Shown here in pieces: positions 1 through 8,849 of a stretch of 64,000 nt of DNA; the stretch's first letter is position 1; the number at the start of each line of letters is the position of its first letter. A program made the translations under genes and the position numbers. The stretch comes from Actinobacillus porcinus (lineage in GTDB: Bacteria > Pseudomonadota > Gammaproteobacteria > Enterobacterales > Pasteurellaceae), in contig NZ_CABFKI010000002.1 of assembly GCF_901764995.1 (NCBI RefSeq), forward strand, positions 1-64,000, written 5' to 3'. The notes under the pieces were generated by a model that saw only the letters and a program-made list of their open reading frames with translations, had not been told where the DNA came from and made no database searches.

Positions 1-61
1 GAAACAAAATTATATTCTAGTTGATGAGTACTTCTTTTTTTGTTGCACTTGGATTGTAAAT
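1..61. mobile_element. possible IS end (IS30-like terminal sequence) at window edge
   Basis: The 61 bases left of the permease stop codon carry no gene. Read on the minus strand they contain GAATTTACAATCCAAGTGCA followed by an A-run. This resembles in layout the terminal inverted repeat of IS30-family elements, which end in a similar GCAACA block. If so, the element starts right at the end of the permease and lies outside the window. Only one end is visible and no transposase is seen, so this is a weak call. Confidence 0.25.
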
Positions 62-1018
62 TCAGCTCGTTTTTAACAGCAGGAAAATAAAATATACGCC
101 ACCCACAAAATTGATAATAATGCTTAATGTGGTATTAAAAGCAAAAACTTGGGTGACAAGGGTTTGTCCGATAATTAGGGTGATTATCGATAAACACATT
201 GCCGCAGGAATGAGCCATTTGTGTTTATAGGTTGGCATAAATTCAAAGGTTAAATTCATAATCAGCAAGCCTAAGAACGTCATGGGGCCCACAAGTGCGG
301 TGGAAACGGACATCAAAATTGCCACAATAATTAATAAATGTTTAGTGACTTTGGCATAATCCACGCCCAAATTAATCGCCTGTTCACGCCCTAACGCGAG
401 AACATCAAAGTATCGCCAATAGCGTACACTGAGAATAATCGTCAGCAATAAAATCCCCAAGGCGAACCATAAAATCCCTAAATTCATTCGGTTAAAGCTG
501 GCAAAGCCAATGTCTTGCGCAATTTGGAATTCGTTGGGATCGATTAGCACTTCCATAAAGGTTGTCAGGCTTTGGAACAAGGTGCCAAACACAATGCCCA
601 CTAAAAGCAAGAAAAAGAGATTTTGTTGCTCTTGTTTAAACATCACTTGATACAAACCCAGGGCAAATAATACCATCACGCCTGTACTGCCAAAGAACAT
701 GACAACGGGATCAATGGAATTGAGCGTTGTTGATCCAAAGAGAAAAAGGATGATGATTTGAATAAACAAATACAGGCTATCTAAGCCTAAAATGCTTGGC
801 GTTAAAATTCGATTGTTCGCGATAGTTTGGAAAATCATCGTGGCAAGCGCAATGGCTGAACCGGTCACCATCATTGCGGTTAAGCTTAAAGCGCGATGAT
901 GTAAGGCGTATTGCCAGCGATTAGGCAAGTTATAAGCGAGATAAAATGCCATTGCCATAAGGCTAATAATCACTAACAGTGCTAATTTTTGTTTGTGGTT
1001 AAAGGCTATTTTATGCAT
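62..1018 (-). CDS. iron-chelate ABC transporter permease, FecCD family (second permease)
   Basis: Inner-membrane permease of 318 aa with about nine hydrophobic helices, of the FecCD/BtuC type that imports ferric siderophores or haem. The motif region GREQAINLGVDYAKV (about residues 210-225) is the typical cytoplasmic loop that docks on the ATPase, and the C-terminal segment FVGGVYFIFLLLK is characteristic of the FatC/CeuC-type partner. Its start overlaps the last 8 bases of the upstream permease, so the two are translationally coupled and probably form a heterodimer. The ATPase and binding protein expected next are not in the window. The protein ends immediately after LLLKTS, where a possible insertion sequence begins, so the last few residues may be non-native. 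Confidence 0.88.
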   Translation of the reverse strand: MHKIAFNHKQKLALLVIISLMAMAFYLAYNLPNRWQYALHHRALSLTAMMVTGSAIALATMIFQTIANNRILTPSILGLDSLYLFIQIIILFLFGSTTLNSIDPVVMFFGSTGVMVLFALGLYQVMFKQEQQNLFFLLLVGIVFGTLFQSLTTFMEVLIDPNEFQIAQDIGFASFNRMNLGILWFALGILLLTIILSVRYWRYFDVLALGREQAINLGVDYAKVTKHLLIIVAILMSVSTALVGPMTFLGLLIMNLTFEFMPTYKHKWLIPAAMCLSIITLIIGQTLVTQVFAFNTTLSIIINFVGGVYFIFLLLKTS

Positions 1019-1967
1019 AACGGTACCTTCTCAATAACAAAGCTAAGAAGATTGCGCTACCAAAAACGCCAACAACAACATTAATGGCAATTTCGTAAGG
1101 ATAAATCACCAAACGTCCTAAAATATCACAACACAATACAAATATTGCGCCTAAAAGTGCGGTGTGTGATAAGACCTTTTTTAAGTTGTCGCCTAAGTAA
1201 AGGGTTACTAAATTAGGAATAATCAGTCCTAAAAAGGGAATGACGCCCACGGAAATAATGATAATACTAGAGACCACGGACACAATCACTAAGCCTAAAT
1301 AGAGTACGTGTTTATAATTTAAGCCTAGATTCGTGGCAAAATCTTGCCCCATTCCCACAATGGAAAAACGTTGGGCAAATAAATAGGCAATGACTAACAT
1401 CGGTAAACTCACATAGAGCAATTCATAACGTCCTGCCATAATGAGCGAAAAATCCCCTTGTAACCAACCTGAAAGGTTTTGCAACAGATCTTCTTTGTAA
1501 GCAATAAAAGCGGTAATTGAGCTGATGATATTGCCGAACATAATGCCAACCAAGGGGACGAAAATACTGTCTTTCACCTTGAGTTTTCCCAAAATTGTCA
1601 TAAAGATCAGCGTACCGATGAAAGAAACGACAATAGCGATGCCGGTTTTTAACAGCATATTGGTGGAAGGGAAGAGTAAAATCGCGATTAAAATCCCCAA
1701 TTTTGCGCTGTCCATCGTGCCTGCGGTCGTTGGCGAAACAAATCGATTACGGCTTAATTGTTGCATCACCAACCCGCAAATGCTTAACGCCGATCCTGCA
1801 ATTAAAATGCTGATTAACCGCGGTAAGCGGCTTATGGTCAGCATTTCCCATTGTTGACTGTCTAACGCCAGAAGTCCCTGAATATTGACCGCACTTACCC
1901 CGATAAATAAGGAAATCAGGGAAAGCAACAGCAATAAAAGAAGCAAATAACAGCGTTGAAATAGCAT
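1011..1967 (-). CDS. iron-chelate ABC transporter permease, FecCD family (first permease)
   Basis: A 318-aa polytopic inner-membrane protein of the FecCD family, FatD/CeuB-like. It has a hydrophobic N-terminal helix, the family segment TISRLPRLISILIAGSAL (about residues 43-60), which is the conserved R-x-P-R motif, and the docking loop GQDFATNLGLNYKHV (about residues 207-221). First gene of a minus-strand operon with the downstream permease (8-bp overlap). A Fur-like box lies just upstream at 1989-2007, so iron repression is likely. The substrate cannot be told from sequence; a catechol or citrate-type siderophore or haem are all possible. Confidence 0.88.
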   Translation of the reverse strand: MLFQRCYLLLLLLLLSLISLFIGVSAVNIQGLLALDSQQWEMLTISRLPRLISILIAGSALSICGLVMQQLSRNRFVSPTTAGTMDSAKLGILIAILLFPSTNMLLKTGIAIVVSFIGTLIFMTILGKLKVKDSIFVPLVGIMFGNIISSITAFIAYKEDLLQNLSGWLQGDFSLIMAGRYELLYVSLPMLVIAYLFAQRFSIVGMGQDFATNLGLNYKHVLYLGLVIVSVVSSIIIISVGVIPFLGLIIPNLVTLYLGDNLKKVLSHTALLGAIFVLCCDILGRLVIYPYEIAINVVVGVFGSAIFLALLLRRYRYA

Positions 1968-1988
1968 TAAAAACCTTGTAAATGATTT

Positions 1989-2007
1989 TGAGAATAATTC
2001 TTATATT
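1989..2007. promoter_or_regulatory. Fur-like box for the permease operon
   Basis: TGAGAATAATTCTTATATT is a good match to the inverted GATAAT-type Fur operator, with a GAATaATTC core. It lies about 20 bp upstream of the minus-strand permease gene. Confidence 0.6.
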
Positions 2008-2106
2008 CAGACTAACACAGAAATTTTATTGAAACAAATAAAAATTGAGGGGATTTTTTTTCAGAAAAATTTTTTAGAAAACGGTTGACAGAAAGGTATT
2101 TTTACA

Positions 2107-2125
2107 AATAATAACAATTCTCAAT
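2107..2125. promoter_or_regulatory. Fur-like box for the TonB-dependent receptor
   Basis: AATAATAACAATTCTCAAT resembles a Fur operator and sits about 30 bp before the receptor start codon at 2154. Together with the site at 1989-2007 it would allow iron control of both divergent transcripts. Confidence 0.5.
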
Positions 2126-2153
2126 TGCACTGAGTTCAAAAAGAAGGAACCTA

Positions 2154-4115
2154 ATGATGAAAAAAATCAAGAAAATGCCACTGGCGTTGTTACCATTGAG
2201 TGTTTTTGTGGCACTCAATACACAGGCGGCGGAACAATTGGATACCATTGATGTGGTTAGTGACAATATTGCACCACAAGCGGCAAATATTGATGCCAAA
2301 GGGGTAACCAAAGTTCGTCAAGCCACCAAAATGTCTGATGTTATTCGCGGTATTCCGGGGGTAAACGTGAATGGCGCACGTTCAAATGTGGAACGTTATA
2401 ACATTCGTGGTGTGAGTGAAGAATATTTGACTGTTACCGTTGATGGTGCGCGCCAAAATGGTTATGCTTTCCATCATAACGGCAACTATGGGATCGATCC
2501 TGAAATTCTTAAACGTGTCGATATTGACGTTGGCTCAAACTCGGTGGTGGCCGGTGCTGGTTCATTGGGTGGTTCTATCAAATTTGAAACGGTCGATGCT
2601 TCGGATATGCTAGAAGAAGGACAAAATTTTGGCGGTAAAGTCAAATATGCTTATGGCTCAAATGGCGACTCAAACCAAGGAATGGGGATGTTATATGGGC
2701 GTGCCAATGATTTAGAATTATTAGGTTATTTCAACTATCGTCATCAGGAAAATGGCAAAGATGGCAATGGCTTAGAAAATGAAAACAAAGGTCATCTGCA
2801 AAATTATCTTTTCAAAGCCAAATACAATATTGGCAAAGATCATTGGGTTAAAGCTTCCGCGGAACGTTATCGCAATATTGCTTATAACTGTTTCCGTGCC
2901 AATATGGCAATGTGTTTAGGCGATGTGCCGGCACCAGGGGAGCGCGGTTACAATCAAGCCAGTCATGGCAAAGCCTATGCAGGGTTGACCCGTAAAACTT
3001 ATACCTTAAGCTATGGTTATAATCCTGAAGAAAATCAATGGGTTGATATCAAAGCTAATGTGTACAATACAGAAACTGTTTCAGAATCGATGAATTCTGA
3101 ACAAACCAAAGTGCGCACTGTAGGCGGAACTTTATCCAATACATCACGCTTTGAATTAGGCAAAACAAACCACGAAATTTTATTCGGTGGTGAATATTAC
3201 AATACCAAATCACAAGCGCTTAATGCGCCGGCAAATGCTTATGTGGCGAATTTAACCAGTACTTCTGTTTATTTGGAAGATCGAATTGCCCTTGGTAATT
3301 TAATGATTACACCCGGGCTTCGCTATGACCATTACAATGCGGATTTAGCCGCTAACTTTGATAAAACCTATCGCCGCGTTTCTAAAGCCTTAGGGTTAAA
3401 ATATTCAGTGACGGATAATTTAATGCTCTTTGCCAACTACACTGAATTATTCAAAGGCCCTGATGCAGGCGAAATTTATTTACGTGGTACGCGAGCTTAT
3501 TCTGCTAACTTAGACGCAACGCGTGGCGATAATAAAGAAATCGGATTTAGCTATGCACAAGACGGTGTATTTGCGGATGTTGATGGGTTATCACTCACGG
3601 CTAAATATTTCCACACCAATTATGACAACATCAGTCGTTCGGTAAGTGCAGGTCGTGGTCGCGGTAGTGTTTACCAAAATATTGGTGAAGTGGTGTTAAA
3701 AGGGGGTGAAGCCTCGGCTAAATACCGTTATGACAATTTTGCCGCTTCAGTAACTTATGCTCGCGCACGTAGTGAACAAAAAGCCACAGGTTATTATGCC
3801 TTCCCTGATACAGGCGATCGTTATACTTTCGCCTTAAACTACTACATTCCTGATACCCAATTGGATTTAGGCTGGAAAACCATGTATGTACGAGAAGTTA
3901 ATTTACCTGCGGTAGAACAAACTATTCGTGAAAGTTATGCAGTTAGTGATGTTTATGTATCTTGGTCACCTAAACAAATCAAAGGCTTAGAGTTAACTGC
4001 CGGTGTGGATAACATTTTCAACAAAGCTTATATGGATCACAGTACGCAATATTATGGTTCTGTTGATTTAGATCCAGGTCGTAACTACAAATTAAGCGTT
4101 GCTTATAAATTCTAG
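2154..4115 (+). CDS. TonB-dependent outer-membrane receptor (siderophore or haem type)
   Basis: Outer-membrane gated barrel of 653 aa. Signal peptide residues 1-25, cleaved after NTQA; TonB box DTIDVVS at residues 30-36; plug domain roughly 45-150, with IRGIPGVNV, NIRGVS and a GSNSVVAGAGSLGGSIKFET segment; 22-strand barrel to a terminal phenylalanine (VAYKF), the usual sorting signal. Start chosen after AAGAAGGAA; a second ATG follows directly. It is divergent from two FecCD permeases and upstream of exbBD-tonB, so it probably supplies their substrate. The NCFRAN...MCLG loop with two cysteines (about residues 245-255) is at the position of the FRAP-type loop of haem receptors, but the canonical FRAP/NPNL residues are not present, so ligand identity is open. 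Confidence 0.9.
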   Translation: MMKKIKKMPLALLPLSVFVALNTQAAEQLDTIDVVSDNIAPQAANIDAKGVTKVRQATKMSDVIRGIPGVNVNGARSNVERYNIRGVSEEYLTVTVDGARQNGYAFHHNGNYGIDPEILKRVDIDVGSNSVVAGAGSLGGSIKFETVDASDMLEEGQNFGGKVKYAYGSNGDSNQGMGMLYGRANDLELLGYFNYRHQENGKDGNGLENENKGHLQNYLFKAKYNIGKDHWVKASAERYRNIAYNCFRANMAMCLGDVPAPGERGYNQASHGKAYAGLTRKTYTLSYGYNPEENQWVDIKANVYNTETVSESMNSEQTKVRTVGGTLSNTSRFELGKTNHEILFGGEYYNTKSQALNAPANAYVANLTSTSVYLEDRIALGNLMITPGLRYDHYNADLAANFDKTYRRVSKALGLKYSVTDNLMLFANYTELFKGPDAGEIYLRGTRAYSANLDATRGDNKEIGFSYAQDGVFADVDGLSLTAKYFHTNYDNISRSVSAGRGRGSVYQNIGEVVLKGGEASAKYRYDNFAASVTYARARSEQKATGYYAFPDTGDRYTFALNYYIPDTQLDLGWKTMYVREVNLPAVEQTIRESYAVSDVYVSWSPKQIKGLELTAGVDNIFNKAYMDHSTQYYGSVDLDPGRNYKLSVAYKF

Positions 4116-4260
4116 TTTAATGAGAGTGGGCAATGGGGAGATTGTTGACCTATTGCCCACTTTTTCATTATTTTCCACCGCACTTTTGCTCTATATCGTA
4201 AAACCCTTATTTTGTTTGTTTACCTCATTTCTTGAGTTTGATACAATTCAAAACCTAATT

Positions 4261-4279
4261 GAAAGTAATTCTCAATTAT
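4261..4279. promoter_or_regulatory. Fur-like box upstream of exbB
   Basis: GAAAGTAATTCTCAATTAT lies about 40 bp upstream of exbB and resembles the other two Fur-like sites. It suggests that exbBD-tonB has its own iron-regulated promoter, separate from that of the receptor. Confidence 0.5.
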
Positions 4280-4316
4280 ATTCGGAAGCGATTTTTACTT
4301 ATATAAAAGGTGTCCT

Positions 4317-4772
4317 ATGCCAGCATTATTTCAATTTCTCAAAGACTATAGCGATTACATTATCATCGGCTTATTAGGTATTATGAGCTTTATTATGGTG
4401 TGTTTTGTGATTGAACGTTTCATTTTTCTCAGCCGTATTAAAGTGCAAACCTATAGCAATATTCACGAATTAGACATCGATCTCAATCGCCATCTCACCA
4501 TTATTTCAACCATTGGTGCCAATGCGCCTTATGTCGGCTTATTAGGCACGGTCGTTGGGATTTTATTAACCTTCTTCGATTTAGGCAATTCCGCAGGTGA
4601 CATTGACGCTGCGGCAATTATGTTGCATTTATCCCTTGCGTTAAAAGCCACTGCGGTGGGGATTTTAGTGGCAATTCCATCTATGGTGTTTTACAGCGCG
4701 CTAGGGCGAAAAGTTGAAGTGCAACGCTTAAAATGGAAAGCATTAAATAGCAGCAAAAATATTGGCGCATAG
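4317..4772 (+). CDS. exbB: ExbB, proton-channel subunit of the TonB motor
   Basis: Inner-membrane subunit (151 aa) of the ExbB-ExbD-TonB complex that couples the proton motive force to outer-membrane receptors. Three hydrophobic segments are visible (about residues 14-35, 65-87 and 105-130). The segment [16 protein letters not shown] and the [14 protein letters not shown] helix are the conserved MotA/TolQ/ExbB signature. It is the short form typical of Pasteurellaceae. ATG chosen after AAAGGTG. Nine bases separate it from exbD. It follows the receptor gene and a Fur-like box. Confidence 0.93.
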   Translation: MPALFQFLKDYSDYIIIGLLGIMSFIMVCFVIERFIFLSRIKVQTYSNIHELDIDLNRHLTIISTIGANAPYVGLLGTVVGILLTFFDLGNSAGDIDAAAIMLHLSLALKATAVGILVAIPSMVFYSALGRKVEVQRLKWKALNSSKNIGA

Positions 4773-4781
4773 AGGTAGGGT

Positions 4782-5168
4782 ATGAAAAAGTTTGATGAAA
4801 TTAACATCATTCCTTTTATCGACATTATGCTGGTTTTGCTCGCGATCGTGTTGATTACGGCATCTTTTATTTCGCAAGGTAAAATTCAGGTGAATGTCCC
4901 AAAAGCATCACAAACGGTCGCCTTTAAATCTGATGACTTAGCTAAATTGTTGACGGTCACCCATGACGGGAAATATTTCTTCAACGATAAACCCATTGAA
5001 AAGGCGGCGTTAGAGCAAGAAATTGCCACTTGGAATAAAGATCAGAAAGTGACCTTAAAAGTCGATGCGGAAGCCTCTTTTCAGGATTTTGTGTCGATTA
5101 CAGATTTAATGGCAAAAAATGAGATTAAAAATGTTGCCATTGTGGCAATGAAAGAGAAAGGCAAATAG
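4782..5168 (+). CDS. exbD: ExbD, TonB motor subunit
   Basis: 128-aa inner-membrane protein with one N-terminal transmembrane helix (about residues 12-32) and a periplasmic domain. The helix carries the essential aspartate (D14 in [10 protein letters not shown]), equivalent to the proton-path Asp of E. coli ExbD. Starts 9 bp after exbB and ends 1 bp before tonB, so the three genes form one operon. Confidence 0.93.
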   Translation: MKKFDEINIIPFIDIMLVLLAIVLITASFISQGKIQVNVPKASQTVAFKSDDLAKLLTVTHDGKYFFNDKPIEKAALEQEIATWNKDQKVTLKVDAEASFQDFVSITDLMAKNEIKNVAIVAMKEKGK

Positions 5169-5169
5169 C

Positions 5170-5940
5170 ATGAAAAGTCATTTGCGTTTGGGTTTTTTGG
5201 GATCGCTTTTCTTTCATGTTGGCTTAATTGCCTTGTTGTGGTTTGCTTTCAAAGAAGACAAATCAGCGAATGGCATTACCGCAGATGAAATTTCCACGAA
5301 TATTTCTATGGAAATGTTAATGGCAACGCGGGTTGAAGCTGAGCCAACCCCTGAGCCAGCGAAAGCCGTGGAACCTGAGAAAAAAGAGACGGTGGCGGAT
5401 CCGACAAAACCGGTAGAAAAATTGAAAGAAAAGGAAAAAGAAAAGCTTAAGCCAAAAGAGAAACCGAAAGAACCGCCGAAAGAAAAGGCAAAACCGAAAG
5501 TACCGGAAAATAAAATAATGGCTAAAACCGAGCCTAATCCCAATGCGGTCGTTGCGGCTAAAGCTCAAGCGGGAAATGCCAATGTTAATTCACAAGCAAC
5601 GGCATTATCCAAATCCGCGAACACCAATGCCAATATGGCAGGTAGCGGCACGAATACGTCCGAAATTGCGGCTTATAAAGCGAAATTACACCGCGAAATT
5701 GAGCGTCATAAAAAATATTCTCAGCGGGCAAGGATGATGAGGCTGCAAGGTGTGGTGACGATTGCGTTTAATCTGGGGGCGGATGGTTCATTGAACAATG
5801 CGCGTGTATTGAAATCATCGGGAAAAGAAGAATTGGATAATTCAGCACTTAATGCGGTGAATTCCGCGCAATCTGTTGGCGCAAGACCGGCAGGAATGAG
5901 CGATACCTTGAGTGTGCCTATCAGTTTTGTGATTCGTTAG
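5170..5940 (+). CDS. tonB: TonB, periplasm-spanning energy transducer
   Basis: 256 aa. One N-terminal signal-anchor helix (about residues 8-25), a long Pro/Lys/Glu-rich linker (about 60-120, repeated KEK and KPKE units) that spans the periplasm, an Ala/Asn-rich stretch, and a C-terminal TonB domain (about 170-256) with LQGVVTIAFNLGADGSL and a final PISFVIR strand. It contacts the TonB box of receptors such as the one at 2154. Third gene of exbBD-tonB. It ends before a strong hairpin built from uptake-signal half-sites. Confidence 0.93.
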   Translation: MKSHLRLGFLGSLFFHVGLIALLWFAFKEDKSANGITADEISTNISMEMLMATRVEAEPTPEPAKAVEPEKKETVADPTKPVEKLKEKEKEKLKPKEKPKEPPKEKAKPKVPENKIMAKTEPNPNAVVAAKAQAGNANVNSQATALSKSANTNANMAGSGTNTSEIAAYKAKLHREIERHKKYSQRARMMRLQGVVTIAFNLGADGSLNNARVLKSSGKEELDNSALNAVNSAQSVGARPAGMSDTLSVPISFVIR

Positions 5941-5953
5941 TTTTATCTTGAGA

Positions 5954-5994
5954 AAAAGCGCGGTCAAAATTCAGTGAGTTTTGACCGCGCTTTT
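5954..5994. terminator. bidirectional terminator, tonB / mreD
   Basis: 16-bp perfect stem (AAAAGCGCGGTCAAAA with its complement) around a short loop, with A/T runs on both sides. The stem uses a one-base variant of the uptake signal (AAGCGCGGT). It lies between convergent tonB and mreD. Confidence 0.8.
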
Positions 5995-6021
5995 GTCTAT
6001 TACACCTTTTGTGTTGGTGAA

Positions 6022-6513
6022 TTAAATATTAATCCCTAACTGACGTTGGATGCGGCGTAGCAGTAAGAATAGCCAAGGCCATAATGCCCCACTGATGATT
6101 GCACCCAAAATCTCTTGTCCGTTGAAGGTGGCGGTATGAATACAGAGTTCAACGATAAAAATGACAATGCGCAATATAAATACCATGACGATCATTAAGA
6201 GACTTTGCGTCCACAGAGACAAATTGGCAAAAATTTGGTTATAACGCGCGAGTGTGTAAGCGAAAAGGGATAACACTAAAGCATGTACACCCAAAATCGA
6301 ACCGATGGCGACATCCCATAACATCCCTAGTATAAATGCAGTGCCGACATTAATTTGTGTCGGTAAGGCAAGAATCCAAGTGGCTAATATAAGTGCTAAC
6401 CAAGCGGGTTTTAAGGCTTGCAATCCTGCCGGCCAAGGTGCAATTTCAAGCACGAGGGCAATAATAAACGTGGTGCATAATCCTAAAAATTGGATAAAAA
6501 ATCGTCCGTTCAT
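6022..6513 (-). CDS. mreD: MreD, rod-shape-determining membrane protein
   Basis: 163-aa inner-membrane protein with four to five hydrophobic helices, part of the elongasome with MreB, MreC, RodA and PBP2. Family features include the N-terminal EIAPWPAGLQALKPAWLALIL segment and the central GMLWDVAIGSILGVHAL motif. Last gene of the minus-strand mreBCD cluster; its start codon directly abuts the end of mreC. Confidence 0.92.
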   Translation of the reverse strand: MNGRFFIQFLGLCTTFIIALVLEIAPWPAGLQALKPAWLALILATWILALPTQINVGTAFILGMLWDVAIGSILGVHALVLSLFAYTLARYNQIFANLSLWTQSLLMIVMVFILRIVIFIVELCIHTATFNGQEILGAIISGALWPWLFLLLRRIQRQLGINI

Positions 6514-7562
6514 TAGTCTTCTTCTCTATGTTCTTTGAGTTCAGGATCAACCTGATTATCGTTGTTATTCATTTCAGGTAAATTGTCCGGCGATGGGGTG
6601 TCATCCGTGCCGGGCGGATTTTGATTTTCTTCATTCATGATTAACGCCTTTTTGGTATCAATCCCTTTTTCCTGATTGGCTAAACGTTGTTGCACAGTGG
6701 AACGCACTTCTTCAGGGGAACTCGCTTTGGCGCGGTGCATATCTTCATTTGCCCAAATTAAGAGTACATAACGTAAACGTTCCAAGGATGCCAGCGGTTT
6801 TGCGGTGATAGTGGCAAAATAATTTGCGCCGTCTCGAGAGACATTTTCAACAACGGCAACAGGGTAGCCTTCGGGAAAGCGACCGCCTAGCCCTGAAGTG
6901 ACCAGTAAATCGCCTTTTTCAATATCCACTGAACGAGGCACGTTGTCTAAGGAAAGTTCATCAGGACGACCCGTACCGCTCGCAATCATACGCACATCAT
7001 TGCGCAATACTTGCACAGGAATGGCGTGGGTGACATCGGTAAGCAATAATACACGGCTGGTTTGCTCGCCAACGGAAATGATTTGCCCGATAACCCCTTT
7101 TTCATCAATCACAGGTTGTCCTACATAGGCACCATCATTCACACCTTGATTAATCACGACTTGCTGGCGATAACGATCGGTTTCTGCGGTGAGAATTTCA
7201 GCGATTTTTTTATATTCATCGGTGCGTAATGGCGAATTGAGTAGCAAACGCAAACGTTGATTTTCGACTTTTAATTGATCAAGCAATAAGAGATCGGCGT
7301 TCTTTTCACGTAACTGATCTTTTAATACCTTATTTTCAATCTGTAATTTATTGGTATCTACAAGATTTTCCGAGACATTATCTAACACAGAACGCGGTGA
7401 ATTGGCGAGATAATAGAGACTGCCAATTGCAGTTTCCATGACACTACGTACACGGATCATGGCATTGGTTTGTCCATCAGAGAGAATTAGCGCAATGGAT
7501 GCGATAATCGCAAGAAATAAACGTAAACCTAACGGGGGAACTTTACTAAAAATCGGTTTCAT
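6513..7562 (-). CDS. mreC: MreC, rod-shape-determining protein
   Basis: 349 aa. N-terminal transmembrane anchor (about residues 10-30), a coiled coil (about 65-105, LQIENKVLKDQLREKNADLL) and the periplasmic beta-barrel domain (about 110-275, with GVNDGAYVGQPVIDEKGVIGQI). It recruits PBP2 and organises wall elongation. The C-terminal 60-70 residues (after about 280) form an acidic, Asn/Pro/Asp-rich tail that looks disordered and is longer than in E. coli. Overlaps mreD by one base. A uptake-signal hairpin separates it from mreB. Confidence 0.92.
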   Translation of the reverse strand: MKPIFSKVPPLGLRLFLAIIASIALILSDGQTNAMIRVRSVMETAIGSLYYLANSPRSVLDNVSENLVDTNKLQIENKVLKDQLREKNADLLLLDQLKVENQRLRLLLNSPLRTDEYKKIAEILTAETDRYRQQVVINQGVNDGAYVGQPVIDEKGVIGQIISVGEQTSRVLLLTDVTHAIPVQVLRNDVRMIASGTGRPDELSLDNVPRSVDIEKGDLLVTSGLGGRFPEGYPVAVVENVSRDGANYFATITAKPLASLERLRYVLLIWANEDMHRAKASSPEEVRSTVQQRLANQEKGIDTKKALIMNEENQNPPGTDDTPSPDNLPEMNNNDNQVDPELKEHREED

Positions 7563-7592
7563 TGAGTGAAAAATATCGAAATAAATAAACGA

Positions 7593-7620
7593 AAAGTGCG
7601 GTCAGATTTTACCGCACTTT
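7593..7620. terminator. uptake-signal hairpin between mreB and mreC
   Basis: AAAGTGCGGT, 8-nt loop, ACCGCACTTT. On the minus strand it lies between mreB and mreC and may attenuate transcription, so that mreB is made in excess over mreCD. Confidence 0.6.
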
Positions 7621-7638
7621 GATTATGTTTGCTTAAAA

Positions 7639-8688
7639 TTAGTCGTCACTAAAAATATCTGAACCGTACTTGTCAATCATCTCAAGGGTTTCACCACCAC
7701 CACGAGCAACACAAGTTAATGGATCTTCAGCAATCACGACAGGCACACCGGATTCTTTGGCAAGTAAAATATCGATATTGCGTAATAATGCACCGCCACC
7801 GGTTAATACCATACCGTGTTCATAAATATCTGCTGCATGTTCAGGTTTACATTCTTCCAGTGCGGTACGCATTGCGGTGATAATACCTTCCAACGGCTGT
7901 TGAATAGCTTCTAAAATATCACGAGACGTGAGTTTAAATGCACGTGGCACACCTTCCGCTAAATTAGAACCATACACTTCCATTTCACGCACTTCACCTT
8001 CATCTTGGATGTAAGCGGTACCAATTTCTTGCTTAATATGTTCTGCGGTGGCTTCACCAATTAAGGAACCAAAGGTACGGCGAACATAGGCGATAATCGC
8101 TTCGTCAAATTTGTCACCACCGATACGAACCGATGAAGAATAAGCTACCCCATTGAGTGCGATAACCGCGATTTCTGTTGTACCGCCACCAATATCAATA
8201 ACCATGGAACCTGTTGGAGTTGAAACAGGCAATTTCGCACCAATGGCTGCGGCCATCGGTTCAACAATTAAATGCACTTCGCGTGCGCCTGCGCCAAATG
8301 CCGACTCTTTAATAGCACGGCGTTCAACTTGTGTTGCACCGGCCGGTACGCAGATAACCACACGTGGGCTAGGACGCAAAAAGTTTCCGCTATGTACTTG
8401 CTTGATGAAGTGTTGCAACATTTTTTCAGTGACAGAGAAATCTGCAATCACGCCATCTTTCATTGGGCGAATGGCTGTGATGTTGTTGGATGTACGACCC
8501 AGCATCAATTTTGCGTCTTTACCGACTGCCGCAATACTTTTATTGCCATTACGACCTTGACGAATTGCCACCACAGAGGGTTCATCAAGCACAATACCTT
8601 GACCTTTCACGTAAATCAGCGTATTCGCTGTACCTAAGTCGATAGAAAGATCGTTAGAAAATAATCCACGAATTTTTTTAAATAACAT
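7639..8688 (-). CDS. mreB: MreB, actin-like rod-shape protein
   Basis: Bacterial actin that forms membrane-bound filaments and positions wall synthesis. I start it at the ATG at 8688 ([19 protein letters not shown], 349 aa), not at the longer open frame beginning at 8751, because this matches MreB proteins and is preceded by GGAAC. Actin-fold motifs: phosphate-1 [13 protein letters not shown] (about residue 14), phosphate-2 [11 protein letters not shown] (about 165) and the adenosine motif GGGALLRNI (about 290). First gene of mreBCD. Confidence 0.95.
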   Translation of the reverse strand: MLFKKIRGLFSNDLSIDLGTANTLIYVKGQGIVLDEPSVVAIRQGRNGNKSIAAVGKDAKLMLGRTSNNITAIRPMKDGVIADFSVTEKMLQHFIKQVHSGNFLRPSPRVVICVPAGATQVERRAIKESAFGAGAREVHLIVEPMAAAIGAKLPVSTPTGSMVIDIGGGTTEIAVIALNGVAYSSSVRIGGDKFDEAIIAYVRRTFGSLIGEATAEHIKQEIGTAYIQDEGEVREMEVYGSNLAEGVPRAFKLTSRDILEAIQQPLEGIITAMRTALEECKPEHAADIYEHGMVLTGGGALLRNIDILLAKESGVPVVIAEDPLTCVARGGGETLEMIDKYGSDIFSDD

Positions 8689-8809
8689 AAGTGTTCCGTT
8701 CTCAAAATTTGCCCAAATTAGACAGTCAAAAAATCGTGCATAATGTATCAAAAAATGTGCTTGCTTTACAGTGATTTTTGAATGTTCAATCTAAAAATTG
8801 AAAAAAATA

Positions 8810-8833
8810 ACCGCACTTTAGCTTAAGTGCGGT
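8810..8833 (-). terminator. terminator of torA
   Basis: ACCGCACTT, TAGCTT loop, AAGTGCGGT: an inverted uptake-signal pair. On the minus strand it is followed by a T-rich run, just after torA and before the mreB promoter region. Confidence 0.7.
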
Positions 8834-8849
8834 CAAAAATGAGCCTATT

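Noticed and set aside
4099-4377. 92-codon open frame spanning the receptor end and exbB start
   Set aside because: Overlaps the Fur-like site and the start of exbB in another frame; no support.
8689-8751. 21-residue N-terminal extension of MreB
   Set aside because: Not found in MreB proteins; the ATG at 8688 gives the conserved start.
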